Notes: generated from the letters alone by a model not told the origin. Shown: positions 1 to 9,563, numbered from the stretch's first letter. The stretch: DNA of 64,000 nucleotides from Carboxylicivirga sediminis (GCF_018156225.1 NZ_JAGTAR010000019.1:50859-114858), one strand, 5' to 3'. Made by a program: numbers and translations.

Positions 1-266
1 CTATTGAGGCAACTGAATTCAACACCCCTGTATGCCCAATTTACCAGAACGTAAACGCACAGGCTGTAACTGATCCGGCAACTATTAAAGAAAACCTGGT
101 TGCTCAGCTAACTGCTCCTGTTCGCTGGACACAAACAGTGCAAAACATGATTACTGATGGTGTATCATCATTCACTGAAGTTGGTCCTGGTAAAGTATTA
201 CAAGGATTGGTGAAGAAAGTGGACCGCAAAATGGAAACTAACGGTTTCAGTACTTACCAAGGCTAA
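1..266 (+). CDS. fabD: FabD C-terminal fragment (malonyl-CoA:ACP transacylase)
   Basis: This is the 3' end of a gene that begins left of the window; reading frame 3 is open from base 3 to the TAA at 264-266, giving about 87 residues. FabD moves the malonyl group from CoA to acyl carrier protein in cytosolic fatty-acid synthesis. The visible part has the family's C-terminal hallmarks: a TPVCPIYQNVNA segment, a L-x-APVRW segment and the EVGPGKVLQGLVKK motif that precedes the C-terminus in acyltransferases. The Ser and His active-site residues lie outside the window. A strong terminator follows within 50 bases, so it ends its transcription unit. Confidence 0.88.
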   Translation, partial: IEATEFNTPVCPIYQNVNAQAVTDPATIKENLVAQLTAPVRWTQTVQNMITDGVSSFTEVGPGKVLQGLVKKVDRKMETNGFSTYQG

Positions 267-311
267 AAATAGTTCGTTAGTTCATTTGACTAATAAATTT
301 ATAGATATAAC

Positions 312-345
312 AAAGGCAAGCTTTTCGGCTTGCCTTTTGTTTTAT
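312..345 (+). terminator. Intrinsic terminator after fabD
   Basis: A perfect 10-bp stem (AAAGGCAAGC at 312-321 with GCTTGCCTTT at 328-337) and a 6-base loop are followed by a T-rich run to 345. It ends fabD. The stem's A-run also lets it work on the opposite strand for acs, whose stop codon starts at 345. Confidence 0.9.
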
Positions 346-2234
346 TAATCATCTAATGTACTTAAATCACCTTCATCTTCACCCAGCGCTCTCGCCTTTA
401 GCACCCGACGCATAATTTTCCCACTCCGCGTCTTTGGCAGTGAGTCGGCAAAGATCACCTCTTCAGGACGGGCAATGGGCCCCATCACCTTAGCTACATG
501 ATCGAGGAGTTCCTTCGCTAATTCTTTGCTTCCTGTCAATCCAGCCTTAAGAATCACATACAGATGAATTCCACTTCCTTTTAATTCATGCGGTAAAGCA
601 ATGGCAGCTGCTTCCGCAACATCGGAGTGACTGACTGCTGCACTCTCGATTTCTGCTGTTCCCAAACGGTAACCACTTACTTTTATCACATCATCACTTC
701 GCCCGATAATCCAGAAATACCCATCCTCATCTTTTCGGGCCGAATCACCGGCATGATAATACTTCTGCTTCTCAAACTTTGACCAATAGGTTTCGTTATA
801 ACGGTTATCATCTCCCATAATGGTGCGAGCCATGCCAGGCCACGGATTCTTAATGACAAGGGCTCCCACCTCATTGGCTGCTACATCATTCCCCTGCTCA
901 TCAACCACTCCTACCTCGTGCCCAAAGAACGGCTTTGTTGCTGAACCAGGTTTTAGTGGAGTAACAGGTAGCGGTGTAATCACGAATCCACCTGTTTCGG
1001 TTTGCCACCAGGTATCCATAATTGGGCACTTCTTCTTACCAACCACTTCATGGTACCATCTCCATGCTTCAGGATTTATAGGCTCGCCAACAGAACCCAA
1101 CAAGCGCAAAGAACTTATATCATGTCGGTTGACCCACGATTCGCCGTAGCGCATTAAGCCACGAATAGCCGTTGGGGATGTATACAACACAGTAATGCCA
1201 TACTTATCAATCATGCGCCACCATCTATCAGGATAAGGATGATTAGGCGCCCCTTCGTACATAAATATGGTAGAACCATTGATTAAAGGCCCATACACCA
1301 TGTAACTGTGCCCCGTAATCCATCCCGGATCGGCGGCACACCACCAACGATCTTCCGGTTTAATATCGAATACCATGCGATGCGTAGCTGAGGTATAAAC
1401 ACTGTAGCCGCCATGAGTATGAACCAGACCTTTTGGTTTGCCAGTTGAGCCAGAAGTGTATAACAAAAACAGCATATCTTCAGCATCCATCTGCTCTGTT
1501 TCGCACTTATGACTGGCAATGGGCAGGGCTTTCAGGTCGTGATACCAGTAATCGCGGTCGTTCTCCATGTACACCTCCTCCCCAGTCCGTTTAACGGTAA
1601 TACATACTTCCATGGTTGGCGACAGCTCCATGGCTTTATTAACAATGTCTTTCAGGCGGGTTGGTTTACCCCTTCTGAAACCTCCATCGGCTGTAATCAC
1701 CACACGGCTATTAGCAGCATTAATCCGTTCAGCCAAAGCTTCATGACTGAATCCTCCGTATACAACACTATGAGCTGCCCCAATTTTAGCACAGGCGAGC
1801 ATGGCGAATATCTGCTCTGGTATTTGTGGCATATAAATAGTGACAATATCCCCTTTATGCACGCCCATTGCCTTGAGGATATTGGCAAACTCACACACCT
1901 CACGATTGAGTGCATGATAGGAATAAGTTTTCAGGTCGCCTGGCTCACCTTCCCATATAAAAGCCAGTTTGTTACGATTAGCCGTCTTGAGGTGGCGGTC
2001 TATAGCATTTTGGATGATATTGGTTTTACCCCCGGTAAACCATTTATAAAACGGATGATTAGAGTCATCCAGTACTTTATCCCATGGCTTATACCATTCA
2101 AGTCGCTTGGCCTCTTCAGCCCAAAAGCCTTCCCTGTTTTTAATCGATTCATGGTATAAATCATCATACGATTTAACGGTGGCATAATCCATCACCTCCT
2201 GCGACGGATATACGAAATCTTTTGAGTCCATCAT
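345..2234 (-). CDS. acs: Acetyl-CoA synthetase (AMP-forming)
   Basis: Cytosolic adenylate-forming enzyme that activates acetate to acetyl-CoA through acetyl-AMP. The 629-residue length is normal for Acs (about 630-650). Visible motifs are the N-terminal ACAS domain, the P-loop-like YTSGSTGKPKG motif near residues 257-267, WWQTETGG near 406-413, and the C-terminal KTRSGKIMRR near 598, whose lysine (SGK) is the catalytic and acetylation-regulated residue in the family. The start is ambiguous between two adjacent ATGs (2232-2234 and 2229-2231); the upstream one is used. It stands alone on the minus strand and converges on fabD. Annotation is firm; propionyl-CoA synthetase is less likely given the motif set. 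Confidence 0.95.
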   Translation of the reverse strand: MMDSKDFVYPSQEVMDYATVKSYDDLYHESIKNREGFWAEEAKRLEWYKPWDKVLDDSNHPFYKWFTGGKTNIIQNAIDRHLKTANRNKLAFIWEGEPGDLKTYSYHALNREVCEFANILKAMGVHKGDIVTIYMPQIPEQIFAMLACAKIGAAHSVVYGGFSHEALAERINAANSRVVITADGGFRRGKPTRLKDIVNKAMELSPTMEVCITVKRTGEEVYMENDRDYWYHDLKALPIASHKCETEQMDAEDMLFLLYTSGSTGKPKGLVHTHGGYSVYTSATHRMVFDIKPEDRWWCAADPGWITGHSYMVYGPLINGSTIFMYEGAPNHPYPDRWWRMIDKYGITVLYTSPTAIRGLMRYGESWVNRHDISSLRLLGSVGEPINPEAWRWYHEVVGKKKCPIMDTWWQTETGGFVITPLPVTPLKPGSATKPFFGHEVGVVDEQGNDVAANEVGALVIKNPWPGMARTIMGDDNRYNETYWSKFEKQKYYHAGDSARKDEDGYFWIIGRSDDVIKVSGYRLGTAEIESAAVSHSDVAEAAAIALPHELKGSGIHLYVILKAGLTGSKELAKELLDHVAKVMGPIARPEEVIFADSLPKTRSGKIMRRVLKARALGEDEGDLSTLDD

Positions 2235-2343
2235 AAAACTTCAGCTTATCTCTTTTGGTTAATAATGTGATTGTCACCAAGATATAAATTGAAAATTTTA
2301 TTTACAATATTTTCAGACTCTTTATTCTTAATAGCATTCATAA

Positions 2344-2367
2344 GAAAAGCCTTTAATAAGGCTTTTC
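2344..2367 (-). terminator. Hairpin downstream of the PPDK-N gene
   Basis: GAAAAGCCTT at 2344-2353 pairs perfectly with AAGGCTTTTC at 2358-2367 across a TAAT loop, five bases beyond the stop codon of the minus-strand gene ending at 2372. The stem carries its own TTTTC and there is only a weak T-run beyond it. Confidence 0.7.
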
Positions 2368-2371
2368 GCTA

Positions 2372-5368
2372 CTATTCAGCTTTGTTGTTATCGTTCATCA
2401 CAATAGCTGCCTTTTGCTTTTTACCATCCATCAGTATGGTTAGTGGCTGCTCAAACTCCACATGACGGAAATATTGTGTCTCTCTGACAAGCTTCTGCTG
2501 CTTGAGGGCATCCAGATTAACAAATTGTTCTTCGCTATTATGGTGTACACTAAAATAGCCCACATTCATTGAGGTAACATTGTGGAAGAAGTGTGAACCA
2601 AGCGAAGCATCCAATGGAAAGTTGGGCAATCCCATTTCCACAATAACCCGGGCATGCGAGATTTGCGACCAAAATACAGGAATTCCCGTAAAGCGATCAC
2701 GGGTTCCCCACCGGCCCGGACCAATCAGCACATATTCCTTACCCTGCTCCTCAAAATACTGATTAATAGCCGCCATTTCAGCACCCATTTCGGCCGTTTT
2801 AGTCCGATCAAATACATCAATATTCATGTACACCACGTCTTTAATGTGGTTAAGTCGACCGTTCCCCATGCCTTTAATCGATTGCAGCACCAACTGACTA
2901 CTATCTACCTCATCAAAATTAATATTAGTAGTATTCTCGATACGTATCAGTGGTTTAATTTGCAGCAGATAGAGAGTTGGCAAGTTACGTCGTCCCGGTT
3001 CAAGGTCAACAGCAAACTCAATTTCAACAGGTGCTCCCATGGCTTCTTTGAAGAAGCGCAGGAGCATATCGAGCGTTTGCGAAAGCGGAATATAATCGTA
3101 CTTGAGAATGTTGGAGAAGTTAACCACACGAGGACCCCGCTTTGAGAAGTCATTCACCATGCGATCGTAGTTATAGTCGTACACCGTGGCACAATGCTTC
3201 AGGTTGCCATCCTCTTCTGCCTCTTTGATGGCGAGCTTAACGATAGCAGCATCTTCACCTCCTTTTTCAAGACAGAAATCTGTTTTATCCAAATCAAGCG
3301 CATAAAAGTAGGCCTGCGAATCTTTAATCTGATCCTGAATGGAATTAAGCTCCAGCTTAGGGTGCTTGGGGCAAAAACGATAAGCCTTTTCACCTCCCAC
3401 CACATATTTACCTAAGCCAACAGCCAATACTGCAAAGCCATCCTCGGGCTTCATATACGAAAACGGATAATAGTTGTAGGACTGCGCCACCCCACTAATA
3501 TTAGGATAGAAGCGATCGCCCACCTTGCCGCCTACAACTTCCTGAATGATGACAGCCATCTTCTCCTCTTCAATCTTATAGTTGACCGCATCAAAATAGG
3601 CTTTGGCAGGATCGCTGAACATGGATGCATACACTAACTTAACAGCGGTACATAGCTGACGGAATCGTTCGTTAACATCAGGATGATTGTTGGGCACCAT
3701 AAACGTGGCATAGACGCCGGCAAAGGGCTGCAACAAGCTATCTTCGAACAAGCCCGATGATCGAACGGCCAGTGGCTGATCCATCACTTCAACATATTGC
3801 ATTAGCTTTTCATTGACCTCATCGCTCAGCTCCGACTTTAAGAACAATTCTTTGATGGCCTCGTAATCGCGGCCAATAAAGGCAGGCGTATAGAGGTTAT
3901 TTTTTTCGATAAAGTGCGTGAACTCACCGGCTCCTATAATAGTTGTTGAGGGAATTCGGATATTTATATCGTCGATGATATTGTCAAAATTGATGTTCTC
4001 AATAAAGTTACTGAGGAATGCCACACCACGCCCCTTCCCTCCGAACGAACCTTCGCCAATGCGCACGATATACCGACAGCTTTTCACCATCTCCTTATCA
4101 AACATCACCACCTTACCTCTCAGGCGCTCCAAACGCACATCCTCAAATATCTCTAATATGGCATGACGCAGCTTGTTAGAGCTTTCGAAATCCTCGATGC
4201 GATAGGGGCGTAGTCGCTTGGCGATGGTAATCTCACCGCGAGCCATCAGCCAGGTGGATATACCATTGCGGCGGGCATGATACAGCAATGATTCGGGCGT
4301 CACCTCTTCGATGCATTCCACAAACTCCTTAAGATTGCGAGCTACCGCCACTTTAGCCCCTCGTGTATTTTTAAACACAAAATTACCAAATCCCAGCTTC
4401 TGATGAATGAAATTATAGATATCCAGAGATAAGCTATCGGAGTTCTTATCAATAAAATCGGAGTTGATGGCTTCGGCCCTCAGGGCATTAGCCGGGTCAG
4501 ATGACTGTAGCAGTGTAGGTATAATCGTTTTCGATTTAACATACTTGATAAGTTCTACGCCAGCGTCTTCATCTTCCTTGCCGTTACGTGCATATTTTAC
4601 ATCAGAAATAACACAAATAAGGTTATCGAGGTATTTATCCACAATCTCCACTGCATCCTCATAGTTACTGACCAGCAAAATTTTTGGTCGCACCCGCATC
4701 TTCATGATCTTATGCAACTGGTCGCTCGACTCTTCGGCCAATATGGCCTGCGTCTGACTCATGATAATGGAGTACAACAGCGGCAGGTAGCGGGTGTAAT
4801 ACTTCTGTGAGTCTTCTACCAGCAGGATGACACGCACATCGCCCACCTTCACATCCTTCTCCACGTTCATCTTGTCCTCCACATACTTGATCATGGCCAG
4901 AAACACGCGCGAATCACCATTCCACACAAATACCTTATCGATGTGCTCGATGTTACCACTGCCTTCGTCGAAAAACTTCAGGTCTGCATTATTATTCACC
5001 ATCAGCAAGATAGGCACCTCAGGCTGAATCTCCTTAAGGCGGGCACTCATTTGCAAAGGCAACTGTTTATCGAGGCCTGCCATTACTATAATCATATCAA
5101 ACTCACGATCCTGCATCAGCTCCTCGGCCTCATCAATGGTAGCTACACTGGAGATGCGAGGCGCCGTAAAGAGGTTAAGCTGCAGGTATTCGCCAAAAAT
5201 CTTATCGAAAAAGCGGCCCTCGCGTACAATACTGTATGAATCGTAATGGTTGGCAATCAGCAATACCTCACGTACCTTAAAGGACATCAGCTCCTGAAAG
5301 ATATCGCGGTCGGTGCGTTTGCGGTTATATATGGTAGATAATGTTAACTCGTCGATGTTGTTGTTCAT
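2372..5368 (-). CDS. Receiver-like / PEP-pyruvate-dikinase N-domain protein
   Basis: A 998-residue cytosolic protein of a family widespread in Bacteroidota and often labelled phosphoenolpyruvate synthase. The first ~300 residues look like two response-regulator-type alpha/beta domains (patterns EVLLIANHYDS, DMIIVMAG, VRVILLVEDS). The second half carries a PPDK N-terminal ATP-grasp-like domain, including AVRSSGLFEDSL and the FAGVYATF stretch. I see no GG-x-TSH phosphohistidine domain and no PEP-binding TIM barrel, so complete PEP synthase activity is unlikely and a signalling or phosphotransfer role is inferred. The longest frame begins with TTG at 5384-5386, but the ATG at 5366-5368 (MNNNIDEL) is preferred. 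It is monocistronic with its own 3' hairpin. Confidence 0.75.
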   Translation of the reverse strand: MNNNIDELTLSTIYNRKRTDRDIFQELMSFKVREVLLIANHYDSYSIVREGRFFDKIFGEYLQLNLFTAPRISSVATIDEAEELMQDREFDMIIVMAGLDKQLPLQMSARLKEIQPEVPILLMVNNNADLKFFDEGSGNIEHIDKVFVWNGDSRVFLAMIKYVEDKMNVEKDVKVGDVRVILLVEDSQKYYTRYLPLLYSIIMSQTQAILAEESSDQLHKIMKMRVRPKILLVSNYEDAVEIVDKYLDNLICVISDVKYARNGKEDEDAGVELIKYVKSKTIIPTLLQSSDPANALRAEAINSDFIDKNSDSLSLDIYNFIHQKLGFGNFVFKNTRGAKVAVARNLKEFVECIEEVTPESLLYHARRNGISTWLMARGEITIAKRLRPYRIEDFESSNKLRHAILEIFEDVRLERLRGKVVMFDKEMVKSCRYIVRIGEGSFGGKGRGVAFLSNFIENINFDNIIDDINIRIPSTTIIGAGEFTHFIEKNNLYTPAFIGRDYEAIKELFLKSELSDEVNEKLMQYVEVMDQPLAVRSSGLFEDSLLQPFAGVYATFMVPNNHPDVNERFRQLCTAVKLVYASMFSDPAKAYFDAVNYKIEEEKMAVIIQEVVGGKVGDRFYPNISGVAQSYNYYPFSYMKPEDGFAVLAVGLGKYVVGGEKAYRFCPKHPKLELNSIQDQIKDSQAYFYALDLDKTDFCLEKGGEDAAIVKLAIKEAEEDGNLKHCATVYDYNYDRMVNDFSKRGPRVVNFSNILKYDYIPLSQTLDMLLRFFKEAMGAPVEIEFAVDLEPGRRNLPTLYLLQIKPLIRIENTTNINFDEVDSSQLVLQSIKGMGNGRLNHIKDVVYMNIDVFDRTKTAEMGAEMAAINQYFEEQGKEYVLIGPGRWGTRDRFTGIPVFWSQISHARVIVEMGLPNFPLDASLGSHFFHNVTSMNVGYFSVHHNSEEQFVNLDALKQQKLVRETQYFRHVEFEQPLTILMDGKKQKAAIVMNDNNKAE

Positions 5369-5576
5369 TGGGCAGATACTAGACAATTATAAATTAGCTT
5401 GCTAAACTCTTAAAACAAAGAAGAGCAAATTAAGTTAAAATTGTTGGCATGGGAAGAAAAGCGAGGTGATTTTGGTCAATGAGGGGCTATGCTGTGCAGC
5501 AGGCATTGTCCTTGCCGTGCCACAAGTCACGTATTTCCAGAAAATGCATAAAACGTGATTAGCAACTGTAGTTTGC

Positions 5577-6215
5577 TTAATGAATAAAATGATCCTTTCG
5601 CAGACGATTGGCAACACGACGTGAGAAGTAGTTATTTAAGGTGTCATACCCAGCATATACACCATTCACAACAATTTCACTTATCCATTTATAATTGTCT
5701 AAATCATTGACATCGTACAAATAAACATTGTAGCTTGAATTGGGTTCTTCACGCTCATTTGTCACAGAACTATTCTCGTAATAGGTGGTGACATATTTAG
5801 AGCTTGTCCAGTAATCATCCAAGTTTATGACTAAAATAGCTTCACAGCCCGAACGTTTTAATTGGTTTTTAAATTGTTCGTAAGTATAATCTTCATCGGG
5901 CAAAAAAGCTTCCGTCGATTTTATTATACGCGGAAAACCACCCGGACTTATATTACGCTCCAGTGACTTCTCGAGCTGCTTGCGGAATTTGAGATAAGAA
6001 ATATCATTAAAATTACCACGTACATTATTGTAGTAGTTTTCCTCAGTGAATCCTTTAAAATTATTGCCTGTGGTAAATACAAGCATCATTGATGAATAGG
6101 GACGCTGGGCAGGGCTTTTAACAATAGACGTAATGGATGATGAAGCACAACTGGTTAATAATACAGCTAATAAATGAAGAAGAACTAATCGTTGAGGCAA
6201 GGTATTACAATTCAT
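5577..6215 (-). CDS. Uncharacterised lipoprotein
   Basis: I do not recognise this family. Starting at ATG 6213-6215 gives 212 residues with a clear lipoprotein signal: a basic start, a hydrophobic LLHLLAVLL core and an LTSC lipobox with Cys near residue 22. It is therefore probably anchored in the inner or outer membrane. The mature part is mixed alpha/beta with a DYTYEQFKNQLKRSGCEAIL segment and a C-terminal RRVANRLRKDH. The longer frame reaching 6254 would put 13 residues before the signal peptide and is not favoured. It stands alone, 430 bases downstream of the curlin-repeat gene, so a shared role is unproven. Confidence 0.65.
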   Translation of the reverse strand: MNCNTLPQRLVLLHLLAVLLTSCASSSITSIVKSPAQRPYSSMMLVFTTGNNFKGFTEENYYNNVRGNFNDISYLKFRKQLEKSLERNISPGGFPRIIKSTEAFLPDEDYTYEQFKNQLKRSGCEAILVINLDDYWTSSKYVTTYYENSSVTNEREEPNSSYNVYLYDVNDLDNYKWISEIVVNGVYAGYDTLNNYFSRRVANRLRKDHFIH

Positions 6216-6294
6216 AACTTTCAATATTACATGAGGTGTTATACCGGTTACCATTCAAAATGCGCCTTTAGTTCATTTCACTCCTAAAGTCACT

Positions 6295-6555
6295 TTGAAT
6301 ATGTATCGGCATTATACCAGCACATTTTATTACTTATATGGTATTACTTCCTTAGAACATCTGTCCAAAGGCAATTAGTAATTATGTTTTATGAAAGCTT
6401 TCAGATATTAGACAAACCCGATGGGGCTTGCACGTATCTAATACCAAATGAATAACAAAATGATTGATAAAGCATTTTGCTTATATCATGGGTTAATGCC
6501 GAAACAGAATCACAGATTGATTTTTAATCAATCGTTTTGATTCGTAATCGGTATA
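6295..6555. repeat. Possible MITE-like inverted-repeat element
   Basis: This ~430-base gene-free spacer contains TCGGCATTA at 6306-6314 and its exact complement TAATGCCGA at 6494-6502. Flanking bases are also similar when one side is inverted (TTGAATATGTATCGGCATTA against GATTCTGTTTCGGCATTA). Further TAATCGGTATAACC-like sequence lies at 6545-6558. No ORF of note lies between. A non-autonomous element is inferred from this symmetry only. Confidence 0.35.
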
Positions 6556-6583
6556 ACCATCGAAATCACATTTGATATTTAGT

Positions 6584-6620
6584 AAAAAACAAGCCCATCA
6601 GCATAACATACTGACGGGCT
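6584..6620 (-). terminator. Terminator of the curlin-repeat gene
   Basis: AGCCCATCAG at 6592-6601 faces CTGACGGGCT at 6611-6620. On the minus strand the single mismatch becomes a G-U pair, and the stem is followed by a T-run (complement of 6584-6590), placing it 27 bases after the stop codon at 6647. Confidence 0.82.
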
Positions 6621-6646
6621 ACTCTAACAACAAATATCAACTACCA

Positions 6647-7963
6647 TTATTGCATTACAACCGATACATTCTGATTACCTTGCTGAATAACAACGGATGC
6701 ATCGTTACTACCGTGCTGCTGTATCAGCGCTCTGTTCATGTTACCTTGCTGACTAACAAAAGATGATAAGTGAGATCCCTGCATTTCAGTAACAGCGCGA
6801 TTGCCTTGTCCGTTTTGATTTACAACAACCAGGTCATGGCCACCCGAATGGTCAACCCTTGCTACATTAGAGCTGCCAGACTGCCCAAGATATATACTTG
6901 AATGACCACCATTTGACTCCACAACACCCCGGTTGTCTTCTCCATGTTGGCGCACCCTTACCACACCATGACCTCCTTTACGGTCGATACGTGCCACATT
7001 ACCGCTTCCTGATTGATTGGCTGTAGCTGTGCTATGTCCCCCTTTTGAGAGAATAACGGCCCGGTTGCCATCACCCGATTGCCTTACTGCAGCTGCACTA
7101 TGTGCGCCCTTCTGATCAATCGAAGCGGCATTACCTGTTCCATTCTGTGCAACGCCGGCAGTTAGCTGGTTGCCCTGCTGGGCTACCTTTGCAAAGTTAT
7201 TATCTCCAGCCTGACGAATACGTACTAAGTGGCCCGAACTTCCACCCTGGCTTGCAGAAGCCCTGTTATCATGACCGTTTTGATTTATTCGGGCAGTGTA
7301 TTCCTGTCCTTTGCCCTGCTTAATATTGGCCCGGTTACCATTACCATTTTGTGCTATTACAGCAGTTCCTCCATGCGATCCGGTCTGAATCTTCGCCCAG
7401 TTATCCATACCATGCTGCGCAATAAAAGCAGTATTATTGCTTGCTCCTTTATGCCCATCTCCATGCTCTCCATCTTCATGAGAAGAACCTCCTTTATCAC
7501 CTTTGCCGCATTGACCACCATCGTGCCCTTCATCGTGGCTGTCGTCATGCTCATCAATGCTACTGCTTTGTTCGATTGCTGCCATATTCAAAGAACCTGT
7601 CTGTACAATTCTGGCTGTGCTATTGGCAATGCTTTGCAGGGTACCTTGCTTAATAACTGCCCTTGAACCTGCACCGCTCTGGTCAATTACAGCACGTACA
7701 CTGTTAACGCCCATATCAGGCATACTACCTTGGTGAATTCCAGCTTTATTGCCAGAACCATTCTGCCTGACAACTGCCACATTACGCTCAGCTGCAGCTG
7801 TGGCATTACTCATCTGATTCACCCTTGAGAGGTTACCTGTTCCGGTTTGATCAACTAACGACCTGTTATAGTCTCCTTCCTGGTTGGTAACAGCTGTATT
7901 TTGTGCCATCACCATTGATGAACATACTAGAAGTCCAATCAACAATTTCATTTTTGTTCTCAT
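6647..7963 (-). CDS. Secreted curlin-repeat (amyloid-like) protein
   Basis: A 438-residue protein with a cleavable signal peptide (MKLLIGLLVCSSMVMAQ; ATGs at 7963 and 7951 both fit). The mature part is a long run of curlin-type units of about 22 residues following Q-x-G-x-x-N-x-A-x-(I/V)-x-Q, such as QNGSGNKAGIHQG and QSGSGNVARIDRKG, ending VVIQQGNQNVSVVMQ. Such units form beta-helical amyloid subunits in CsgA/CsgB-like proteins, suggesting an extracellular fibre or matrix component. Near residues 136-175 an insert rich in His, Asp and Gly (DEHDDSHDEGHDGGQCGKG) breaks the repeat. Later repeats carry GGH or KGGH. No csgB, csgE, csgF or csgG homologue is seen nearby, so the export genes lie elsewhere. 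Confidence 0.82.
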   Translation of the reverse strand: MRTKMKLLIGLLVCSSMVMAQNTAVTNQEGDYNRSLVDQTGTGNLSRVNQMSNATAAAERNVAVVRQNGSGNKAGIHQGSMPDMGVNSVRAVIDQSGAGSRAVIKQGTLQSIANSTARIVQTGSLNMAAIEQSSSIDEHDDSHDEGHDGGQCGKGDKGGSSHEDGEHGDGHKGASNNTAFIAQHGMDNWAKIQTGSHGGTAVIAQNGNGNRANIKQGKGQEYTARINQNGHDNRASASQGGSSGHLVRIRQAGDNNFAKVAQQGNQLTAGVAQNGTGNAASIDQKGAHSAAAVRQSGDGNRAVILSKGGHSTATANQSGSGNVARIDRKGGHGVVRVRQHGEDNRGVVESNGGHSSIYLGQSGSSNVARVDHSGGHDLVVVNQNGQGNRAVTEMQGSHLSSFVSQQGNMNRALIQQHGSNDASVVIQQGNQNVSVVMQ

Positions 7964-8163
7964 AGTGAAAGTTTAGAAATTACGATACCAGCCCCACACA
8001 TCATTAACAAACAGCAAGTTAGAGCCAATAATTTCCAAATTCAATTCTCTCATTCTCAATGGTTCCTAAAAAGTGACGAACACCTTCCAGAATTACATGA
8101 ACAAAACCATATCGTAGACTAAGGTACTGAAAATCATTTAGGTACATTATTACCAAATAATAA

Positions 8164-9291
8164 TTACAACATTTCCTTGGTACTCGGCAAGCGGTTATTA
8201 AACGGATCTTTACGTATAGCAGCTTTAATAGCTTTGGCCAGGGCTTTAAAGATGCCCTCGATCTTGTGATGCTCGTTTTTTCCTTCGGCCTTAATGTTCA
8301 GGTTGCAGGCGGCAGCATCGGAGAAGCTCTTGAAGAAGTGGTAAAACATTTCGGTAGGCATGTCGCCAATCATCTCGCGCTTGAAGTCGGCCTCCCACAC
8401 CAGCCATGAGCGACCACCAAAATCTAGCGCCACCTGTGCCAGACAGTCGTCCATGGGCAGGCAGAAACCATAGCGTTCAATACCTCGCTTATCGCCCAAT
8501 GCCTTTTTGATAGCCTCGCCCAGCACAATAGCCGTATCCTCAATGGTGTGATGCTCATCGACATGCAGATCGCCATCCACCTTCACCGACAGGTCGCAGC
8601 CCGAGTGACGACCAATCTGCTCCAGCATATGGTCGAAAAAATGAAGACCCGTATGGATATTGCACAGGCCTTTCCCATCCAGGTTGATGGACACAGTGAT
8701 TTTTGTTTCAGCTGTGTTACGTTCCACAGTAGCGGTGCGCTCCGTTGCAAATAGGTGTTGCGTCACATCGGCCCAGCTGGTACTACAGAGCGAACAAACT
8801 TCGATCAATCCGCCAGCCTCCAGCTCCTTGGCAGCTACATCAGATTCCTTCAGGTAGATGGCTTTACATCCCAGATTTTTAGCCAACTCTACATCGGTCA
8901 GCCGGTCGCCAATCACATATGAATTGGCCAGGTCGTAATCGCCCTCCATGTATTTCGTGAGTAGGCCGGTGCGTGGTTTACGTGTGGGGGCATTCTCTTC
9001 AGGAAAAGAGCGGTCGACAAGTATATCGGCAAACACAATGCCTTCGTTTTCGAGTGTTTGAAGCATTTTATTCTGTGCCGGCCAAAAGGTTTCTTCGGGA
9101 AATGAGTCGGTCCCCAGCCCGTCCTGGTTGGTCACCATCACCAGCTCAAAATCGAGCTGCTCAACAATAGTTGACAGGTTCTTAAACACGCCTGGGTAGA
9201 ACTCCAGCTTTTCGAGACTATCCACCTGGAAGTTCACTGGCGGTTCTATTATTAAGGTGCCATCACGGTCTATAAAAAGTAGTTTCTTCAT
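8164..9291 (-). CDS. hisB: Bifunctional histidinol-phosphatase / IGP dehydratase
   Basis: Catalyses two histidine-biosynthesis steps: dehydration of imidazole-glycerol phosphate and dephosphorylation of histidinol phosphate. The 375-residue length is that of the two-domain enzyme. Residues 1-165 are a HAD phosphatase (FIDRDGTL near the start with both nucleophile Asp residues, then VTNQDG and [10 protein letters not shown]). The C-terminal half is IGPD with its metal-binding His clusters ([26 protein letters not shown] and [13 protein letters not shown]). It is the last gene of the minus-strand hisG-D-C-esterase-B block, 272 bases downstream of the esterase, a gap holding a palindromic element. 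Confidence 0.96.
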   Translation of the reverse strand: MKKLLFIDRDGTLIIEPPVNFQVDSLEKLEFYPGVFKNLSTIVEQLDFELVMVTNQDGLGTDSFPEETFWPAQNKMLQTLENEGIVFADILVDRSFPEENAPTRKPRTGLLTKYMEGDYDLANSYVIGDRLTDVELAKNLGCKAIYLKESDVAAKELEAGGLIEVCSLCSTSWADVTQHLFATERTATVERNTAETKITVSINLDGKGLCNIHTGLHFFDHMLEQIGRHSGCDLSVKVDGDLHVDEHHTIEDTAIVLGEAIKKALGDKRGIERYGFCLPMDDCLAQVALDFGGRSWLVWEADFKREMIGDMPTEMFYHFFKSFSDAAACNLNIKAEGKNEHHKIEGIFKALAKAIKAAIRKDPFNNRLPSTKEML

Positions 9292-9344
9292 GCTTATTAG
9301 CTTATGGCTGCCTGCAGATAGCTATATGCAGCCTGGTTGTTATT

Positions 9345-9418
9345 CGCAGCCGCACGAATCCCTTCATGTGGCTAATCGATTTAAGTATTTACCACACGAG
9401 AGGACTCGTGCGGCTGCG
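9345..9418. repeat. Long imperfect palindrome in the his operon
   Basis: CGCAGCCGCACGA at 9345-9357 has an exact inverted copy at 9406-9418, and symmetry continues inward (9358-9373 against 9390-9405 with several mismatches), giving a ~74-base hairpin. A separate perfect 16-bp palindrome, CTTCCCCAAGGGGAAG, lies at 9468-9483. Just upstream (9296-9336) is AGCT-rich word repeat sequence. All sit in the 272-base esterase-hisB spacer, which has no ORF. Confidence 0.7.
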
Positions 9419-9563
9419 TCAGAAAAGGGGGCAAATATTCAGGATGATTCCCCCATCACCTTCGTCACTTCCCCAAGGGGAAGGTTAGCTCTGTCATTCT
9501 CTCGGGCAATACAGGATAATTGACCTCAGTAACTGCGATGGTCGAATCCCTTCACCACTAAGG

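Noticed and set aside
820..2159. Plus-strand ORFs opposite acs, up to 216 codons
   Set aside because: They are antisense shadows of acs, whose motifs and length are fully convincing.
2372..5386. Phosphoenolpyruvate synthase (ppsA)
   Set aside because: Only the N-terminal nucleotide-binding part is recognisable; the phosphohistidine and PEP-binding domains are not seen.
5435..5617. Minus-strand 60-codon ORF overlapping the end of the 5577 lipoprotein gene
   Set aside because: It overlaps the 3' end of a better-supported gene and its translation has no family or signal features.
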